Positions 49,494 through 60,195 of a stretch of 64,000 bases of DNA are shown here, one piece after another. Source of the stretch: Klebsiella electrica (lineage in GTDB: Bacteria > Pseudomonadota > Gammaproteobacteria > Enterobacterales > Enterobacteriaceae); the NCBI RefSeq assembly GCF_006711645.1, contig NZ_CP041247.1:1240001-1304000 (forward strand). The letters are read 5' to 3'. The notes beneath the pieces are model-generated. The model saw only the letters and a program-made list of their open reading frames with translations. It had not been told where the DNA came from and searched no databases. Numbering within the stretch: the stretch's first letter is position 1; each line of letters begins with the position of its first letter. The translations under genes were made by a program, and so were the position numbers.

Positions 49494-50660
49494 ATGTCTG
49501 AACATATTGTCACACCTGATACCGCCGCTCTGACGGTGCCGAACAACGATGCCAAAATCAACCTGCTGGACCTGAACCGTCAGCAGATGCGCGAGTTTTT
49601 CAAAAACATGGGTGAAAAACCCTTCCGCGCCGATCAGGTGATGAAATGGATGTATCACTATTGCAGCGACAACTTTGATGATATGACCGATATCAACAAG
49701 GTGCTGCGCAACAAGCTGAAGGAAGTCGCGGAGATCCGCGCCCCGGAAGTCGTTGAGGAGCAGCGCTCCAGCGACGGGACCATTAAATGGGCGATTGCCG
49801 TCGGCGATCAGCGCGTGGAAACGGTTTATATTCCGGAAGACGATCGTGCGACGCTGTGCGTTTCGTCGCAGGTAGGATGCGCATTAGAGTGTAAATTCTG
49901 TTCGACGGCGCAGCAGGGCTTTAACCGCAATCTGCGGGTTTCAGAAATTATCGGCCAGGTATGGCGCGCGGCGAAAATCGTCGGTGCGGCCAAAATTACC
50001 GGTCAACGTCCGATCACCAACGTGGTGATGATGGGGATGGGCGAGCCGCTGCTGAACCTGACTAACGTCGTCCCGGCGATGGAAATCATGCTGGACGATT
50101 TCGGTTTTGGCCTGTCGAAACGTCGTGTGACGCTTTCTACTTCAGGCGTGGTCCCGGCGCTGGATAAGCTCGGCGATATGATAGACGTGGCGCTGGCGAT
50201 TTCCCTGCACGCGCCTAACGATACGATTCGTGATGAAATCGTGCCGATCAACAAGAAATATAACATTGAGACCTTCCTGAATTCGGTCCGCGGCTATATT
50301 TCGAAGTCCAACGCCAACCAGGGTCGCGTCACCATTGAGTACGTCATGCTCGATCACGTCAACGATGGTACCGAGCATGCCCATGAACTGGCGGCGCTGT
50401 TAAAAGATACGCCGTGCAAGATCAACCTGATTCCCTGGAACCCGTTCCCGGGGGCGCCGTATGGCCGCAGCTCCAACAGCCGTATCGACCGTTTCTCCAA
50501 GGTGCTGATGGAATATGGCTTTACCACTATCGTGCGTAAAACGCGCGGCGATGACATTGACGCCGCCTGTGGGCAGCTGGCCGGCGACGTTATCGACCGG
50601 ACCAAACGTACGCTGCGTAAACGCATGCAGGGCGAAGCCATTGATGTGAAGACGGTCTGA
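49494..50660 (+). CDS. rlmN: 23S rRNA A2503 / tRNA A37 C2-methyltransferase
   Basis: A 388-residue radical-SAM enzyme. The [4Fe-4S] cysteines are in [14 protein letters not shown] near residue 125. It methylates carbon 2 of A2503 in 23S rRNA and A37 in some tRNAs. The conserved [11 protein letters not shown] and the C-terminal [13 protein letters not shown] (catalytic cysteine) are present. Confidence 0.97.
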   Translation: MSEHIVTPDTAALTVPNNDAKINLLDLNRQQMREFFKNMGEKPFRADQVMKWMYHYCSDNFDDMTDINKVLRNKLKEVAEIRAPEVVEEQRSSDGTIKWAIAVGDQRVETVYIPEDDRATLCVSSQVGCALECKFCSTAQQGFNRNLRVSEIIGQVWRAAKIVGAAKITGQRPITNVVMMGMGEPLLNLTNVVPAMEIMLDDFGFGLSKRRVTLSTSGVVPALDKLGDMIDVALAISLHAPNDTIRDEIVPINKKYNIETFLNSVRGYISKSNANQGRVTIEYVMLDHVNDGTEHAHELAALLKDTPCKINLIPWNPFPGAPYGRSSNSRIDRFSKVLMEYGFTTIVRKTRGDDIDAACGQLAGDVIDRTKRTLRKRMQGEAIDVKTV

Positions 50661-50667
50661 TAAATGA

Positions 50668-50697
50668 CGCAGCGCATGGCATGAAGCATGCGCTGCG
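50668..50697 (+). terminator. Hairpin after rlmN
   Basis: CGCAGCGCATG pairs perfectly with CATGCGCTGCG around an 8-nt loop, 8 bp after the stop. No T-run follows, so it may stabilise the 3' end more than terminate. The remaining 235 bp to rodZ hold no gene. Confidence 0.6.
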
Positions 50698-50932
50698 GAT
50701 TTATGCCTAATCGCCAGGCGAAATACGCGGATTCGGGCAATAATTACGGTGCGTTTTTGTCGACTTTGAGGCAGTATGTAGCGGCACTACAACCGCTTAG
50801 CATTCAATATTCATAAGTATCTGTGATAGTGGGTCATACGGACTTATACTTTTCGTATGACGTTTAGCAGATGTTTCGCGGCGCGGGTTTAACCGGCGCT
50901 GAACTTTAAATTCACGTACCAGTAGTTGTCGA

Positions 50933-51901
50933 ATGAACACTGAAGCCACTCAAGACCATCAACAAGCAAATACGACGGGCGCGCGTCTACGTCATGCCCG
51001 TGAACAACTCGGACTCAGCCAGCAAGCGGTGGCTGAGCGCTTATGCCTGAAAGTTTCCACGGTTCGTGATATTGAAGACGACAAGGCGCCTGCCGATCTG
51101 GCCTCAACATTCCTGCGCGGTTACATCCGCTCCTATGCGCGCCTTGTGCACATTCCGGAAGATGAACTGCTGCCAATGATGGCAAAACAGGCCCCGATTC
51201 GTGCGGCGAAAGTCGCGCCGATGCAGAGTTTCTCGCTGGGAAAACGCCGTAAAAAGCGTGACGGCTGGCTGATGAGTTTCACCTGGCTGGTGCTGTTTGT
51301 GGTCATTGGCCTCAGCGGCGCCTGGTGGTGGCAAGACCATAAGGCCCAGCAGGAAGAGATTACCTCGATGGCCGACCAGTCAAGCGCTGAGCTGAATGCG
51401 GGCGACAGCAGCCAGAGTATTCCGTTGGATACCGGTGCCAGCAACACGGCGCCGGACAGCACCGCCAACAGTGCGCCGGTTGATACCACAACTGCACCGA
51501 CGGCCTCTACCCAGGCACCGGTTAATAATAACGCCGTTGTGGCGCCATCTCAGGCGAATGTGGATAGCGCGCCGGCTGCCGCTGCGCCGACTTCTCCACT
51601 GCCAACCGCTCCGGCTAACGCAGCCGCTACGGCCGCTGCGGCCCAGGATTTGGTCCTGAATTTCTCTGCCGACTGCTGGCTGGAAGTGAGCGATGCCACC
51701 GGCAAGAAACTGTTCAGCGGTTTGCAACGTAAAGGCGGTAATCTGAACCTGAGCGGTCAGGCGCCTTATAAACTGAAAATTGGTGCGCCGGCAGCGGTAC
51801 AGATTCAGTATCTGGGTAAACCCGTCGATTTAAGTCGTTTTATCAGAACTAACCAGGTTGCGCGTCTGACCCTTAATGCCGAAACATCACCGGCGCAGTA
51901 A
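50933..51901 (+). CDS. rodZ: Cell-shape protein RodZ
   Basis: 322 residues (E. coli 337). The N-terminal cytoplasmic HTH domain ([20 protein letters not shown]) binds MreB, one membrane helix is at about 112-131 ([19 protein letters not shown]), then comes a low-complexity Ser/Thr/Ala/Pro linker and a C-terminal periplasmic beta domain ([20 protein letters not shown]). It links the MreB elongation machinery to the wall. The linker is the variable part and accounts for the shorter length. Confidence 0.95.
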   Translation: MNTEATQDHQQANTTGARLRHAREQLGLSQQAVAERLCLKVSTVRDIEDDKAPADLASTFLRGYIRSYARLVHIPEDELLPMMAKQAPIRAAKVAPMQSFSLGKRRKKRDGWLMSFTWLVLFVVIGLSGAWWWQDHKAQQEEITSMADQSSAELNAGDSSQSIPLDTGASNTAPDSTANSAPVDTTTAPTASTQAPVNNNAVVAPSQANVDSAPAAAAPTSPLPTAPANAAATAAAAQDLVLNFSADCWLEVSDATGKKLFSGLQRKGGNLNLSGQAPYKLKIGAPAAVQIQYLGKPVDLSRFIRTNQVARLTLNAETSPAQ

Positions 51902-51927
51902 CAGACGGGTAACGCGGGAGATTTTTC

Positions 51928-53049
51928 ATGCATAACCAGGCTCCGATTCAACGTAGAAAATCAAAACGTATTTACGTTGGGAATGTGCCGATTGGCGATG
52001 GCGCGCCCATCGCCGTACAGTCGATGACCAATACTCGCACCACCGATGTGGCTGCGACGGTAAACCAAATCAAAGCCTTAGAGCGCGTTGGCGCGGATAT
52101 CGTCCGCGTCTCCGTTCCGACGATGGATGCGGCGGAAGCGTTCAGGCTCATCAAGCAGCAGGTCAACGTCCCGCTGGTCGCCGATATCCACTTTGACTAC
52201 CGTATCGCCCTGAAAGTGGCGGAATACGGTGTGGACTGTCTGCGTATCAACCCGGGTAACATCGGTAACGAAGAACGTATCCGCATGGTGGTTGATTGCG
52301 CCCGCGATAAAAATATTCCTATCCGTATCGGCGTTAACGCCGGTTCGCTGGAAAAAGATCTGCAGGAAAAATACGGCGAACCTACGCCGCAGGCGCTGCT
52401 GGAATCCGCCATGCGCCATGTCGATCATCTCGATCGTCTCAACTTCGAACAGTTCAAAGTCAGCGTAAAAGCGTCGGATGTGTTTCTTGCCGTCGAGTCC
52501 TATCGCCTGCTGGCGAAGCAGATCGATCAGCCGCTGCACCTTGGGATCACTGAAGCCGGCGGCGCTCGTAGCGGCGCGGTGAAATCGGCGATCGGTCTGG
52601 GGCTGCTGCTGTCTGAAGGGATCGGCGATACCCTGCGCGTTTCCCTGGCGGCGGATCCGGTGGAAGAGATCAAGGTGGGTTTCGACATTCTGAAATCCCT
52701 GCGCATCCGCGCCCGCGGGATCAACTTCATCGCTTGCCCGACCTGTTCGCGTCAGGAGTTCGACGTGATCGGCACCGTGAACGCGCTGGAGCAGCGTCTG
52801 GAAGACATCATTACGCCGATGGACATTTCGATTATCGGCTGCGTGGTGAACGGTCCGGGCGAAGCGCTGGTTTCGACGCTTGGCGTGACCGGCGGCAATA
52901 AAAAAAGCGGCCTCTATGAAGATGGCGTGCGTAAAGACAGGCTGGACAACGACGATATGATCGATCAGCTGGAAGCGCGAATCCGTGCTAAAGCCTCGAT
53001 GCTTGATGAAGCGCGTCGCATCAATGTTCAGCAGGTTGAAGAGAAATAA
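51928..53049 (+). CDS. ispG: 4-hydroxy-3-methylbut-2-enyl diphosphate synthase
   Basis: A 373-residue [4Fe-4S] enzyme of the non-mevalonate isoprenoid route, turning MEcPP into HMBPP. Cluster cysteines are in [11 protein letters not shown] and [10 protein letters not shown]. It lies 26 nt after rodZ and before hisS, the usual enterobacterial order. Confidence 0.98.
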   Translation: MHNQAPIQRRKSKRIYVGNVPIGDGAPIAVQSMTNTRTTDVAATVNQIKALERVGADIVRVSVPTMDAAEAFRLIKQQVNVPLVADIHFDYRIALKVAEYGVDCLRINPGNIGNEERIRMVVDCARDKNIPIRIGVNAGSLEKDLQEKYGEPTPQALLESAMRHVDHLDRLNFEQFKVSVKASDVFLAVESYRLLAKQIDQPLHLGITEAGGARSGAVKSAIGLGLLLSEGIGDTLRVSLAADPVEEIKVGFDILKSLRIRARGINFIACPTCSRQEFDVIGTVNALEQRLEDIITPMDISIIGCVVNGPGEALVSTLGVTGGNKKSGLYEDGVRKDRLDNDDMIDQLEARIRAKASMLDEARRINVQQVEEK

Positions 53050-53081
53050 TCCGGGGCGGTGTATCACTTCCCGTGTATGAT

Positions 53082-53117
53082 TGAACCCGCAGACGCGCGG
53101 CGTCGGGGTTCATTTTT
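53082..53117 (+). terminator. Hairpin with T-run in the hisS leader
   Basis: TGAACCC pairs with GGGTTCA, with an inner GACGC/GCGTC stem, then TTTTT. It ends 24 bp before hisS. It is terminator-like: either the end of rodZ-ispG or a leader control element for hisS. Confidence 0.7.
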
Positions 53118-53140
53118 GTATATAGATAAAGAGAATAAAC

Positions 53141-54415
53141 GTGGCAAAGAACATTCAAGCCATCCGTGGCATGAACGATTATCTGCCGGGCGAGACCGCT
53201 CTCTGGCAGCGCATTGAAGGCTCACTGAAACAGGTGCTCGGCAGCTACGGTTACAGCGAAATCCGTTTGCCGATTGTAGAGCAGACCCCGTTATTCAAAC
53301 GCGCGATCGGCGAAGTGACCGACGTGGTTGAAAAAGAGATGTACACCTTTGAGGACCGCAATGGCGACAGCCTGACGCTGCGTCCGGAAGGGACGGCGGG
53401 CTGCGTACGTGCCGGCATCGAACATGGTCTGCTGTACAATCAAGAACAGCGTCTGTGGTACGTCGGGCCGATGTTCCGCCACGAACGTCCGCAGAAAGGG
53501 CGCTATCGCCAGTTCCATCAGATGGGTGTTGAAGTCTTTGGCCTGCAGGGCCCGGATATCGATGCCGAGCTGATCATGCTGACCGCCCGCTGGTGGCGTG
53601 AGCTGGGTATCGCTGACCACGTTGCGCTGGAGCTGAACTCCATCGGTTCGCTGGAAGCGCGCGCGACCTACCGCGATGCGCTGGTCGCCTATCTTGAGCA
53701 GTTTAAAGATAAGCTCGACGAAGACTGCAAACGCCGCATGTATACCAACCCGCTGCGCGTCCTGGATTCCAAAAACCCGGAAGTGCAGGCGCTGCTCAAC
53801 GACGCGCCTGCGCTGGGCGACTATCTGGATGAAGACTCCAAAGCGCATTTCGCCGGGCTGTGTGCCCTGCTGGACGATGCCGGTATTCGCTATACCGTCA
53901 ACCAGCGTCTGGTGCGCGGGCTGGATTATTATAACCGTACCGTGTTTGAGTGGGTCACCAGCAGCCTCGGTTCCCAGGGAACGGTCTGTGCCGGTGGTCG
54001 TTATGATGGTCTGGTAGAGCAGCTGGGCGGGCGTGCGACGCCGGCCGTAGGCTTCGCGATGGGGCTGGAACGTCTTGTTTTACTGGTTCAGGCGGTCAAT
54101 CCGGAATTTAAAGCCGATCCTGTTGTCGATATATACCTAGTGGCTTCCGGAACCGATACCCAGTCTGCAGCGATGCGTCTGGCTGAGCGGGTTCGCGATG
54201 AGCTGCCCGGCGCTAAGCTGATGACCAACCACGGCGGTGGCAACTTTAAGAAACAGTTTGCCCGCGCGGATAAATGGGGCGCTCGCGTTGCTCTGGTGGT
54301 CGGTGAATCAGAAATTGCTGACGGAAACGTGGTAGTGAAGGATTTACGCTCAGGTGAGCAAACTACCGTAACGCAGGATAGCGTTGCTGCGCATTTGCGC
54401 GCACTTCTGGGGTAA
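53141..54415 (+). CDS. hisS: Histidyl-tRNA synthetase
   Basis: A 424-residue class II aminoacyl-tRNA synthetase. Motif 2 [17 protein letters not shown], histidine-binding [15 protein letters not shown] and motif 3 [12 protein letters not shown] are present, with a C-terminal anticodon-binding domain. It charges tRNA-His. Length as in E. coli. Confidence 0.98.
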   Translation: MAKNIQAIRGMNDYLPGETALWQRIEGSLKQVLGSYGYSEIRLPIVEQTPLFKRAIGEVTDVVEKEMYTFEDRNGDSLTLRPEGTAGCVRAGIEHGLLYNQEQRLWYVGPMFRHERPQKGRYRQFHQMGVEVFGLQGPDIDAELIMLTARWWRELGIADHVALELNSIGSLEARATYRDALVAYLEQFKDKLDEDCKRRMYTNPLRVLDSKNPEVQALLNDAPALGDYLDEDSKAHFAGLCALLDDAGIRYTVNQRLVRGLDYYNRTVFEWVTSSLGSQGTVCAGGRYDGLVEQLGGRATPAVGFAMGLERLVLLVQAVNPEFKADPVVDIYLVASGTDTQSAAMRLAERVRDELPGAKLMTNHGGGNFKKQFARADKWGARVALVVGESEIADGNVVVKDLRSGEQTTVTQDSVAAHLRALLG

Positions 54416-54449
54416 TCTCCCGGGAATCATTAGTCAGGAGAAGGACTGC

Positions 54450-55070
54450 GTGGAAACGTATAACAACGAAAACGATCAGGTCGATGCGCTCAAGCGTTTC
54501 TTTGCCGAAAATGGCAAGGCGCTGGCCGTCGGTGTGATTTTAGGGATTGGCGCGTTGGTTGGCTGGCGCTACTGGAGTTCTCATCAGCAGGATACGGCGA
54601 GAGAATCCTCTTTAGCCTATGAAAACGCCATTTCCGCGCTCAAATCAAACACGCCGGAAGCGCTGAGCTCGGCGGAAAAATTTGCTGCCGATAGCAAAAA
54701 CAGCTACGGCGCGTTTGCTTCTCTGGAGCTGGCCCAGCGTTTTGTCGATAACAACGATCTGCAAAATGCCGAAAAGCAGCTTCAGCAGGGCCTGGCCGCC
54801 GCGTCGGATGATAACCTGAAGTCGGTTATCAATATGCGTCTTGCGCGTGTGCAGCTACAGCTGAAAAAACCTGATGAAGCGCTGAAAACCCTTGATGGTA
54901 TTAAAGGTGAAGGCTGGGTCGCTATTGTCGCCGATCTCCGTGGTGAGATTCTGCTCAACAAAGGCGATAAGCAAGGCGCTCGCGCGGCCTGGGAAGCGGG
55001 TGTGAAAAGCGATGCTTCACCTGCGCTCAGCGAAATGATGCGTATGAAAATAAATAATCTGTCCATCTGA
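54450..55070 (+). CDS. yfgM: YfgM, Sec-translocon ancillary membrane protein
   Basis: 206 residues as in E. coli. One membrane helix at about 22-41 (ALAVGVILGIGALVGWRYW) is followed by a periplasmic TPR-like domain. It associates with PpiD at the SecYEG translocon. The start is GTG at 54450 with AGGAGAAGG upstream, aligning with the conserved ENDQVDALKRFFAENGKAL; the upstream ATG at 54384 lies inside hisS. Confidence 0.93.
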   Translation: METYNNENDQVDALKRFFAENGKALAVGVILGIGALVGWRYWSSHQQDTARESSLAYENAISALKSNTPEALSSAEKFAADSKNSYGAFASLELAQRFVDNNDLQNAEKQLQQGLAAASDDNLKSVINMRLARVQLQLKKPDEALKTLDGIKGEGWVAIVADLRGEILLNKGDKQGARAAWEAGVKSDASPALSEMMRMKINNLSI

Positions 55071-55080
55071 GAGGGACTCG

Positions 55081-56259
55081 ATGCAATTGCGTAAATTACT
55101 TTTGCCAGGGCTGCTTTCCGTTACCTTATTAAGCGGTTGTTCGTTGTTTAACAGCGAAGAAGATGTGGTGAAAATGTCACCGCTGCCGACGGTGGAAAAT
55201 CAGTTTACGCCGTCCACGTCCTGGAGTACCTCTGTTGGCGATGGTATCGGCGATTTCTATTCTAACCTGCATCCGGCTTTTGCCGACGGCGTCGTCTATG
55301 CGGCCGATCGTAAGGGTACCGTCAAAGCGCTGAACGCTGCCGACGGCAAAGAGGTGTGGTCGGTTAACCTGGCTGAAAAAGACGGCTGGTTCTCTCGCAC
55401 GCCTGCGCTGCTCTCTGGCGGCGTCACCGTTTCCGGCGGCCATGTCTATATCGGCAGCGAAAAAGCGCAGCTGTTCGCCCTGAATACCAGCGATGGTAGC
55501 GTGGCGTGGCAGGCTCGCGTTGCGGGTGAAGCGATTTCTCGTCCGGTTGTCAGCGACGGCATGGTTCTGGTGCACACCAGTAACGGTCAGCTGCAGGCGC
55601 TGAATGAAGCGGATGGGGCGGTGAAGTGGACCGTTAACCTGGATATGCCGGCGCTGTCTCTGCGCGGTGAATCCGCCCCGGCGACCGCCTATGGCGCAGC
55701 CATCGTTGGCGGTGATAACGGTCGCGTGAGCGCCGTGTTGATGCAGCAAGGGCAGATTATCTGGCAGCAGCGTATCTCCCAGGCGACCGGACCGACGGAA
55801 ATCGATCGTCTGAATGACGTCGATACGACCCCGGTTATCGTCAACGGTGTGGCATACACGCTGGCGTATAACGGCAACCTGACCGCGCTGGATCTGCGCA
55901 GCGGCCAGATCATGTGGAAACGTGAGCTGGGTTCCGTGAATGACTTTATCGTTGACGGCAACCGTATCTACCTCGTCGATCAGAATGACCGCATCCTGGC
56001 GCTCTCCACCGAAGGTGGCGTGACGCTGTGGACGCAGAGCGATCTGCTGCATCGCCTGCTGACCGCGCCGGTGTTGTATAATGGCAACCTGGTGGTCGGT
56101 GATAGCGAAGGCTATATGCACTGGGTGAACCCGGAAGATGGTCACTTTGTGGCCCAGCAGAAAGTGGATAGCTCCGGCTTCCGTACCGACGCGGTAGTAG
56201 CCGATGGTCGACTGCTGATCCAGGCAACCGACGGCACGCTGTATTCAATTACGCGTTAG
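55081..56259 (+). CDS. bamB: Outer membrane assembly lipoprotein BamB
   Basis: 392 residues, lipoprotein signal ending LLSGC (Cys20) followed by Ser, which allows transport to the outer membrane. The rest is an eight-bladed propeller with PQQ-type repeats (ADRKGTVKALNAADGKEVWS, GSEKAQLFALNTSDGSVAWQ). It is part of the BAM complex that inserts beta-barrel proteins. It lies 10 nt after yfgM. Confidence 0.97.
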   Translation: MQLRKLLLPGLLSVTLLSGCSLFNSEEDVVKMSPLPTVENQFTPSTSWSTSVGDGIGDFYSNLHPAFADGVVYAADRKGTVKALNAADGKEVWSVNLAEKDGWFSRTPALLSGGVTVSGGHVYIGSEKAQLFALNTSDGSVAWQARVAGEAISRPVVSDGMVLVHTSNGQLQALNEADGAVKWTVNLDMPALSLRGESAPATAYGAAIVGGDNGRVSAVLMQQGQIIWQQRISQATGPTEIDRLNDVDTTPVIVNGVAYTLAYNGNLTALDLRSGQIMWKRELGSVNDFIVDGNRIYLVDQNDRILALSTEGGVTLWTQSDLLHRLLTAPVLYNGNLVVGDSEGYMHWVNPEDGHFVAQQKVDSSGFRTDAVVADGRLLIQATDGTLYSITR

Positions 56260-56361
56260 TCGTGGCGGCTTACCCGCGGCTCTTGAGTTTCTTCGCAACG
56301 ACTGGCAACGCGGCCGGCAGCGAAGTTCACTAAGAGACAACGGGTATAGTGCGAATTGAGA

Positions 56362-56397
56362 AACGGCTCCTGGCAGACAGGGGCCGTTTTGACTTTT
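56362..56397 (+). terminator. bamB terminator
   Basis: AACGGCTCCT and AGGGGCCGTT form a stem with one mismatch around a 7-nt loop, followed by TTGACTTTTTT, about 100 bp after bamB and 60 bp before der. Confidence 0.7.
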
Positions 56398-56450
56398 TTA
56401 AAAACGTCGTTAAATCGACGTTGTATAGCAATTTGTAAGAGGCATTTAAC

Positions 56451-57929
56451 ATGATACCTGTGGTCGCGCTTGTCGGGCGCCCTAATGTTGGAAAATCCAC
56501 GCTTTTCAACCGTTTGACGCGCACTCGTGATGCGTTGGTCGCGGATTTTCCGGGGCTGACTCGTGACCGTAAGTACGGTCGTGCTGAAGTTGAAGGTCGT
56601 GAATTTATCTGTATCGATACCGGCGGTATCGATGGCACAGAAGACGGCGTTGAAACCCGTATGGCTGAACAGTCGCTGCTGGCGATTGAAGAGGCGGACG
56701 TTGTGCTGTTTATGGTCGATGCGCGCGCGGGGCTGATGCCTGCCGATACCGCGATCGCCAAACATCTGCGCTCGCGCGAAAAGCCGACTTTCCTGGTGGC
56801 GAACAAAACCGACGGCATCGATGCCGATCAGGCGATTGCCGACTTCTGGTCGCTGGGCCTCGGAGATATCCATCCGATCGCTGCGTCTCACGGTCGCGGC
56901 GTGACCAGCCTGCTGGAGCACGTTCTGCTGCCGTGGGCCGAAGCGATCGACCCGTCAGAAGAAGTCGATGAAGATGCGGCATACTGGGAGCAGTTTGAAG
57001 CGGAACAGAACGGTGAAGAAGCTGAAGAGCCGGAAGATGACTTCAATCCGCAAGATCTGCCGATTAAGCTGGCGATTGTCGGCCGTCCAAACGTCGGTAA
57101 ATCCACGCTGACCAACCGTATCCTGGGCGAAGACCGCGTGGTGGTCTACGACATGCCGGGTACCACGCGCGACAGCATCTATATTCCGATGCAGCGCGAC
57201 GAACGTGAATACGTGCTCATCGACACCGCGGGCGTACGTAAGCGCGGTAAAATTACCGACGTGGTCGAAAAATTCTCGGTCATCAAAACGTTGCAGGCGA
57301 TTGAAGACGCCAACGTAGTGATGCTGGTTATCGATGCGCGTGAAGGGATTTCCGACCAGGATCTTTCTCTGCTCGGTTTTATCCTCAACAGCGGCCGCTC
57401 GCTGGTGATTGTGGTCAACAAGTGGGATGGCCTGAGCCAGGAAGTGAGAGAGCAGGTTAAAGAGACGCTGGACTTCCGTCTGGGATTCATTGACTTTGCA
57501 CGCATCCATTTTATCTCCGCGCTGCACGGTAGTGGCGTAGGTAACCTGTTCGAATCCGTACGCGAAGCGTATGACAGCGCGACCCGTCGCGTCGGGACGG
57601 CGATGCTGACCCGTATCATGACCATGGCGGCAGAAGATCATCAGCCGCCGCTGGTGCGTGGTCGTCGCGTGAAGCTGAAATATGCCCATGCCGGTGGTTA
57701 TAACCCGCCGATTGTGGTCATCCACGGTAACCAGGTCAAAGACCTGCCGGACTCCTATAAGCGTTACCTGATGAACTACTTCCGCAAGTCGCTGGACGTA
57801 ATGGGTACGCCGATTCGTATCCAGTTCAAAGAAGGGGAAAACCCGTTTGCCAACAAACGCAATACCCTGACGCCGAACCAGATGCGTAAGCGTAAGCGCT
57901 TGATTAAACACATCAAGAAAAGCAAATAA
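56451..57929 (+). CDS. der: Ribosome-assembly GTPase Der
   Basis: 492 residues with two tandem GTPase domains, each with GRPNVGKST (residues 8 and about 210), switch PGTTRDS or PGLTRDR and NKWDG or NKTDG, then a KH-like domain and a basic tail ([14 protein letters not shown]). It is needed for 50S maturation. The mobile element starts downstream of this gene. Confidence 0.98.
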   Translation: MIPVVALVGRPNVGKSTLFNRLTRTRDALVADFPGLTRDRKYGRAEVEGREFICIDTGGIDGTEDGVETRMAEQSLLAIEEADVVLFMVDARAGLMPADTAIAKHLRSREKPTFLVANKTDGIDADQAIADFWSLGLGDIHPIAASHGRGVTSLLEHVLLPWAEAIDPSEEVDEDAAYWEQFEAEQNGEEAEEPEDDFNPQDLPIKLAIVGRPNVGKSTLTNRILGEDRVVVYDMPGTTRDSIYIPMQRDEREYVLIDTAGVRKRGKITDVVEKFSVIKTLQAIEDANVVMLVIDAREGISDQDLSLLGFILNSGRSLVIVVNKWDGLSQEVREQVKETLDFRLGFIDFARIHFISALHGSGVGNLFESVREAYDSATRRVGTAMLTRIMTMAAEDHQPPLVRGRRVKLKYAHAGGYNPPIVVIHGNQVKDLPDSYKRYLMNYFRKSLDVMGTPIRIQFKEGENPFANKRNTLTPNQMRKRKRLIKHIKKSK

Positions 57930-57966
57930 GCTATCAGCAAAATTTACCCACCAACATGAATCCTTC

Positions 57967-57992
57967 AAAGCCCGCACCTGCCGGGCTTTTTT
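57967..57992 (+). terminator. der terminator
   Basis: AAAGCCCG and CGGGCTTTT form a GC-rich stem around a short loop followed by TTTTTTG. It is the last backbone feature before the integrative element. Confidence 0.85.
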
Positions 57993-58097
57993 GTTATCAT
58001 GGGCTATCATAAAGACGCAACAAAGCGCATGATTGTCGTGTACACAGAGGTGTACCCATGATCATTAGACAAAGTTTTGGGTATACCTTTAAGCAAT

Positions 58098-58123
58098 TTG
58101 GGTACATTTCGCGGTGTACCCAA
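58098..58123. repeat. Candidate attL core or integrase arm sites
   Basis: TTGGGTACA and TGTACCCAA are exact inverted repeats around an 8-bp spacer (58107-58114), the layout of a tyrosine-recombinase core. Related motifs nearby are GTGTACAC and GGTGTACCC (58040-58057) and GGGTATACC (58079-58087). Repeated GTGTACCC-type motifs could instead be arm sites for the integrase's N-terminal domain. Confidence 0.4.
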
Positions 58124-58156
58124 TGGATCACGGTAAGGATTTTCAGGTATTCGCAC

Positions 58157-59419
58157 ATGCCAAAACTTACAGACATGCAGATCCGCGCATGGATTAAGAG
58201 CGGGGAGCGCTTCGAGGGGCGAGCAGACGGTGACGGCCTCTATCTGAGGTTTCGAAAAGAGGATAAAACTCCTTTTTGGCGCTATCGATATAAGCTGGCG
58301 GGAAAGGCCCGTACCATGATGATCGGTTCTTATTCCGATTTCTCACTGGCAAAAGCCCGAGATATAGCGAAAGAGTTATCCGCACGGGTAGCGCTCGGGT
58401 ATGACGTAGCCGCAGAGAAGCAGGAGCGCAAGGCTGAGGCAATAGCGAAGATTGAGGCTGAGAAGAACGCCATTCACGTTTCAGAGCTTGCCGCTGAGTA
58501 TTACGCCCGCCAGATAGAGACCACGTACAAACATCCGGAGCTTTTCCGCAGCAGTCTGCAAAAGAATATCGTTGCTCTCATCGGAAAGATGAAGGTAGAG
58601 GACGTTCGCCCGCGGCACATTGATAGCGTCCTGCAGGATGTGTTAGAGCGAGGGTCTCCCACGGTAGCTAATGATGTACTTCGCATGCTCAAACGCCTGT
58701 TTGATTACGCTGTGGTACGCGGAATGATAGAGGTTAACCCAGCCATATCATTTGGCGCTAAAGACGCTGGCGGCAAAGAGCAGGGGCGCAAACGTGCGTT
58801 AAGCCGTGATGAGCTGGTTGTGTTCTTCAAAGCTCTACGCCGCGGGCGTGGAATCAGCAGAGAAAATGAGCTGACCTTCAAGATCATTCTGGCGCTTGGG
58901 GTGCGCAAAATGGAGCTTTGTGCCGCCGAATGGTCGGAGTTCGACCTTGATAACGAGGTTTGGCATCTCCCTGGCTCGCGGGCAAAGAATGGTGATGACA
59001 TCGATATCCCGCTGCCGGCGCCAGTGATCGAATGGATTAAAGAGATTCGACTTTTTGCCGGTGATAGCCGCTGGTTAATCCCAGCCAGGCGAGCCAGAAC
59101 AACGGCTCACGTTAGCCGAGCCACGCTGAATATGGTCATGCCGTCCGTACTGAAAGAAATGGCTGACGTTGAGCCGTTCAGTATCCATGACCTGCGGCGA
59201 ACCATGCGCACCCAGATGGCAGCGATAGGCATTGACCCGGTGATAGCCGAGCGTTGCCTTAACCATAAAATACCGGGTATAGAGGGTATTTATAACCGTC
59301 ACCAGTACTTTGATGAGCGGAAAGCGGCGCTGGCGCAGTGGGCGAATCTGCTGGTGGCTCTGGAAAGTGGGGGAGATTATAACGTAATGCCGTTTGATTT
59401 AGAGCGAAGGAAAGTATGA
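58157..59419 (+). CDS. int: P4-type tyrosine integrase
   Basis: 420 residues. An N-terminal arm-binding domain of the DUF4102 type (GRADGDGLYLRFRK, KARTMMIGSYSDFSLAKARD), a core-binding SAM-like domain, and a catalytic domain with RKMELCAAEWSEFDL (Arg), SIHDLRRTMRTQM (H-x-x-R), the next His in CLNHK and the nucleophile Tyr in YNRHQYF. It catalyses site-specific integration and excision. The ATG at 58157 starts the conserved MPKLTDMQIRAW; the in-frame ATG at 58058 runs through the repeat cluster. Its last 4 nt overlap the next gene. Confidence 0.93.
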   Translation: MPKLTDMQIRAWIKSGERFEGRADGDGLYLRFRKEDKTPFWRYRYKLAGKARTMMIGSYSDFSLAKARDIAKELSARVALGYDVAAEKQERKAEAIAKIEAEKNAIHVSELAAEYYARQIETTYKHPELFRSSLQKNIVALIGKMKVEDVRPRHIDSVLQDVLERGSPTVANDVLRMLKRLFDYAVVRGMIEVNPAISFGAKDAGGKEQGRKRALSRDELVVFFKALRRGRGISRENELTFKIILALGVRKMELCAAEWSEFDLDNEVWHLPGSRAKNGDDIDIPLPAPVIEWIKEIRLFAGDSRWLIPARRARTTAHVSRATLNMVMPSVLKEMADVEPFSIHDLRRTMRTQMAAIGIDPVIAERCLNHKIPGIEGIYNRHQYFDERKAALAQWANLLVALESGGDYNVMPFDLERRKV

Positions 59420-60066
59420 AAGATATCCTTAGAAAATCACCTATCGAAAGGCTTTGTGTGTCTGTCTCAATAACCCCGCAAGAGATGGCGCTGGCTCTTG
59501 CGGGGTTGAACCCCTTAACTCGAATAAGTGACGTTCCCGAAGAGCATTTTGATTACGTTGATCACACCAGAAGGGCAATAGCTAGAGCACTAAAGGTACA
59601 CAGGGATAAAAAAATATCTACTGACGAGGCCTGTAACGCTCTGGATATTCTCTTAGCTGCTTTCCCATTTATTGAAGAAAGTACGCCCGAGATAATTACG
59701 CAAAAAGTTACAGAGGCTATCGACGATTTGCGTGGAACAAAAGGCTGGGAGGAAAAAGCCCGCAATTTGGGTGGCTTGCATCTTGTGAACTACATCAAAG
59801 ACACGAATCGCAGCGGGCGAGGCCAGCACCGCAAACAGGATGAGGAAGACGGAACAATGAAGATGATGGGCGTGATCATCCAGTTGCTGGTAAAAAAATC
59901 TGGAGCATCCTCCTATATTAACTCTGGCAAGCCTAATGTGACGGCCATCTATAAGGATGTGCTTGATTTATTAGAGTGTGAAGGTATTTCAAAAAAAGGG
60001 ATAAGCAGAGCTGCTTTTGCGGCAAAAGCAAAGCAGGCTTTGTTAGCAATCCATAACCTCGATTAA
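59416..60066 (+). CDS. Unknown protein cotranscribed with the integrase
   Basis: 216 residues, mainly helical by composition, no signal peptide, membrane segment or motif I recognise. Its ATG overlaps the integrase stop as ATGA, so the two are translated together. The middle has a charged stretch (NRSGRGQHRKQDEEDG) and the C-terminal part KSGASSYINSGKPNVTAIYK. Genes beside integrases in such elements are often cargo or excision helpers; neither is shown here. A 12-bp hairpin follows. Confidence 0.7.
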   Translation: MKDILRKSPIERLCVSVSITPQEMALALAGLNPLTRISDVPEEHFDYVDHTRRAIARALKVHRDKKISTDEACNALDILLAAFPFIEESTPEIITQKVTEAIDDLRGTKGWEEKARNLGGLHLVNYIKDTNRSGRGQHRKQDEEDGTMKMMGVIIQLLVKKSGASSYINSGKPNVTAIYKDVLDLLECEGISKKGISRAAFAAKAKQALLAIHNLD

Positions 60067-60074
60067 GAAATCAA

Positions 60075-60115
60075 CCACGCCATTAAACAGATTCAAGGGA
60101 TCATTAATGGCGTGG
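60075..60115 (+). terminator. Hairpin after the int-linked gene
   Basis: CCACGCCATTAA pairs perfectly with TTAATGGCGTGG around a 17-nt loop, 8 bp after the stop. No T-run follows. Confidence 0.6.
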
Positions 60116-60195
60116 CGCCAGTTATCAACTACCTCCCCTTGCTACACCTGACTATAACCACCATGAGATAAAATCGTTATAGATCGCTATAGAGC

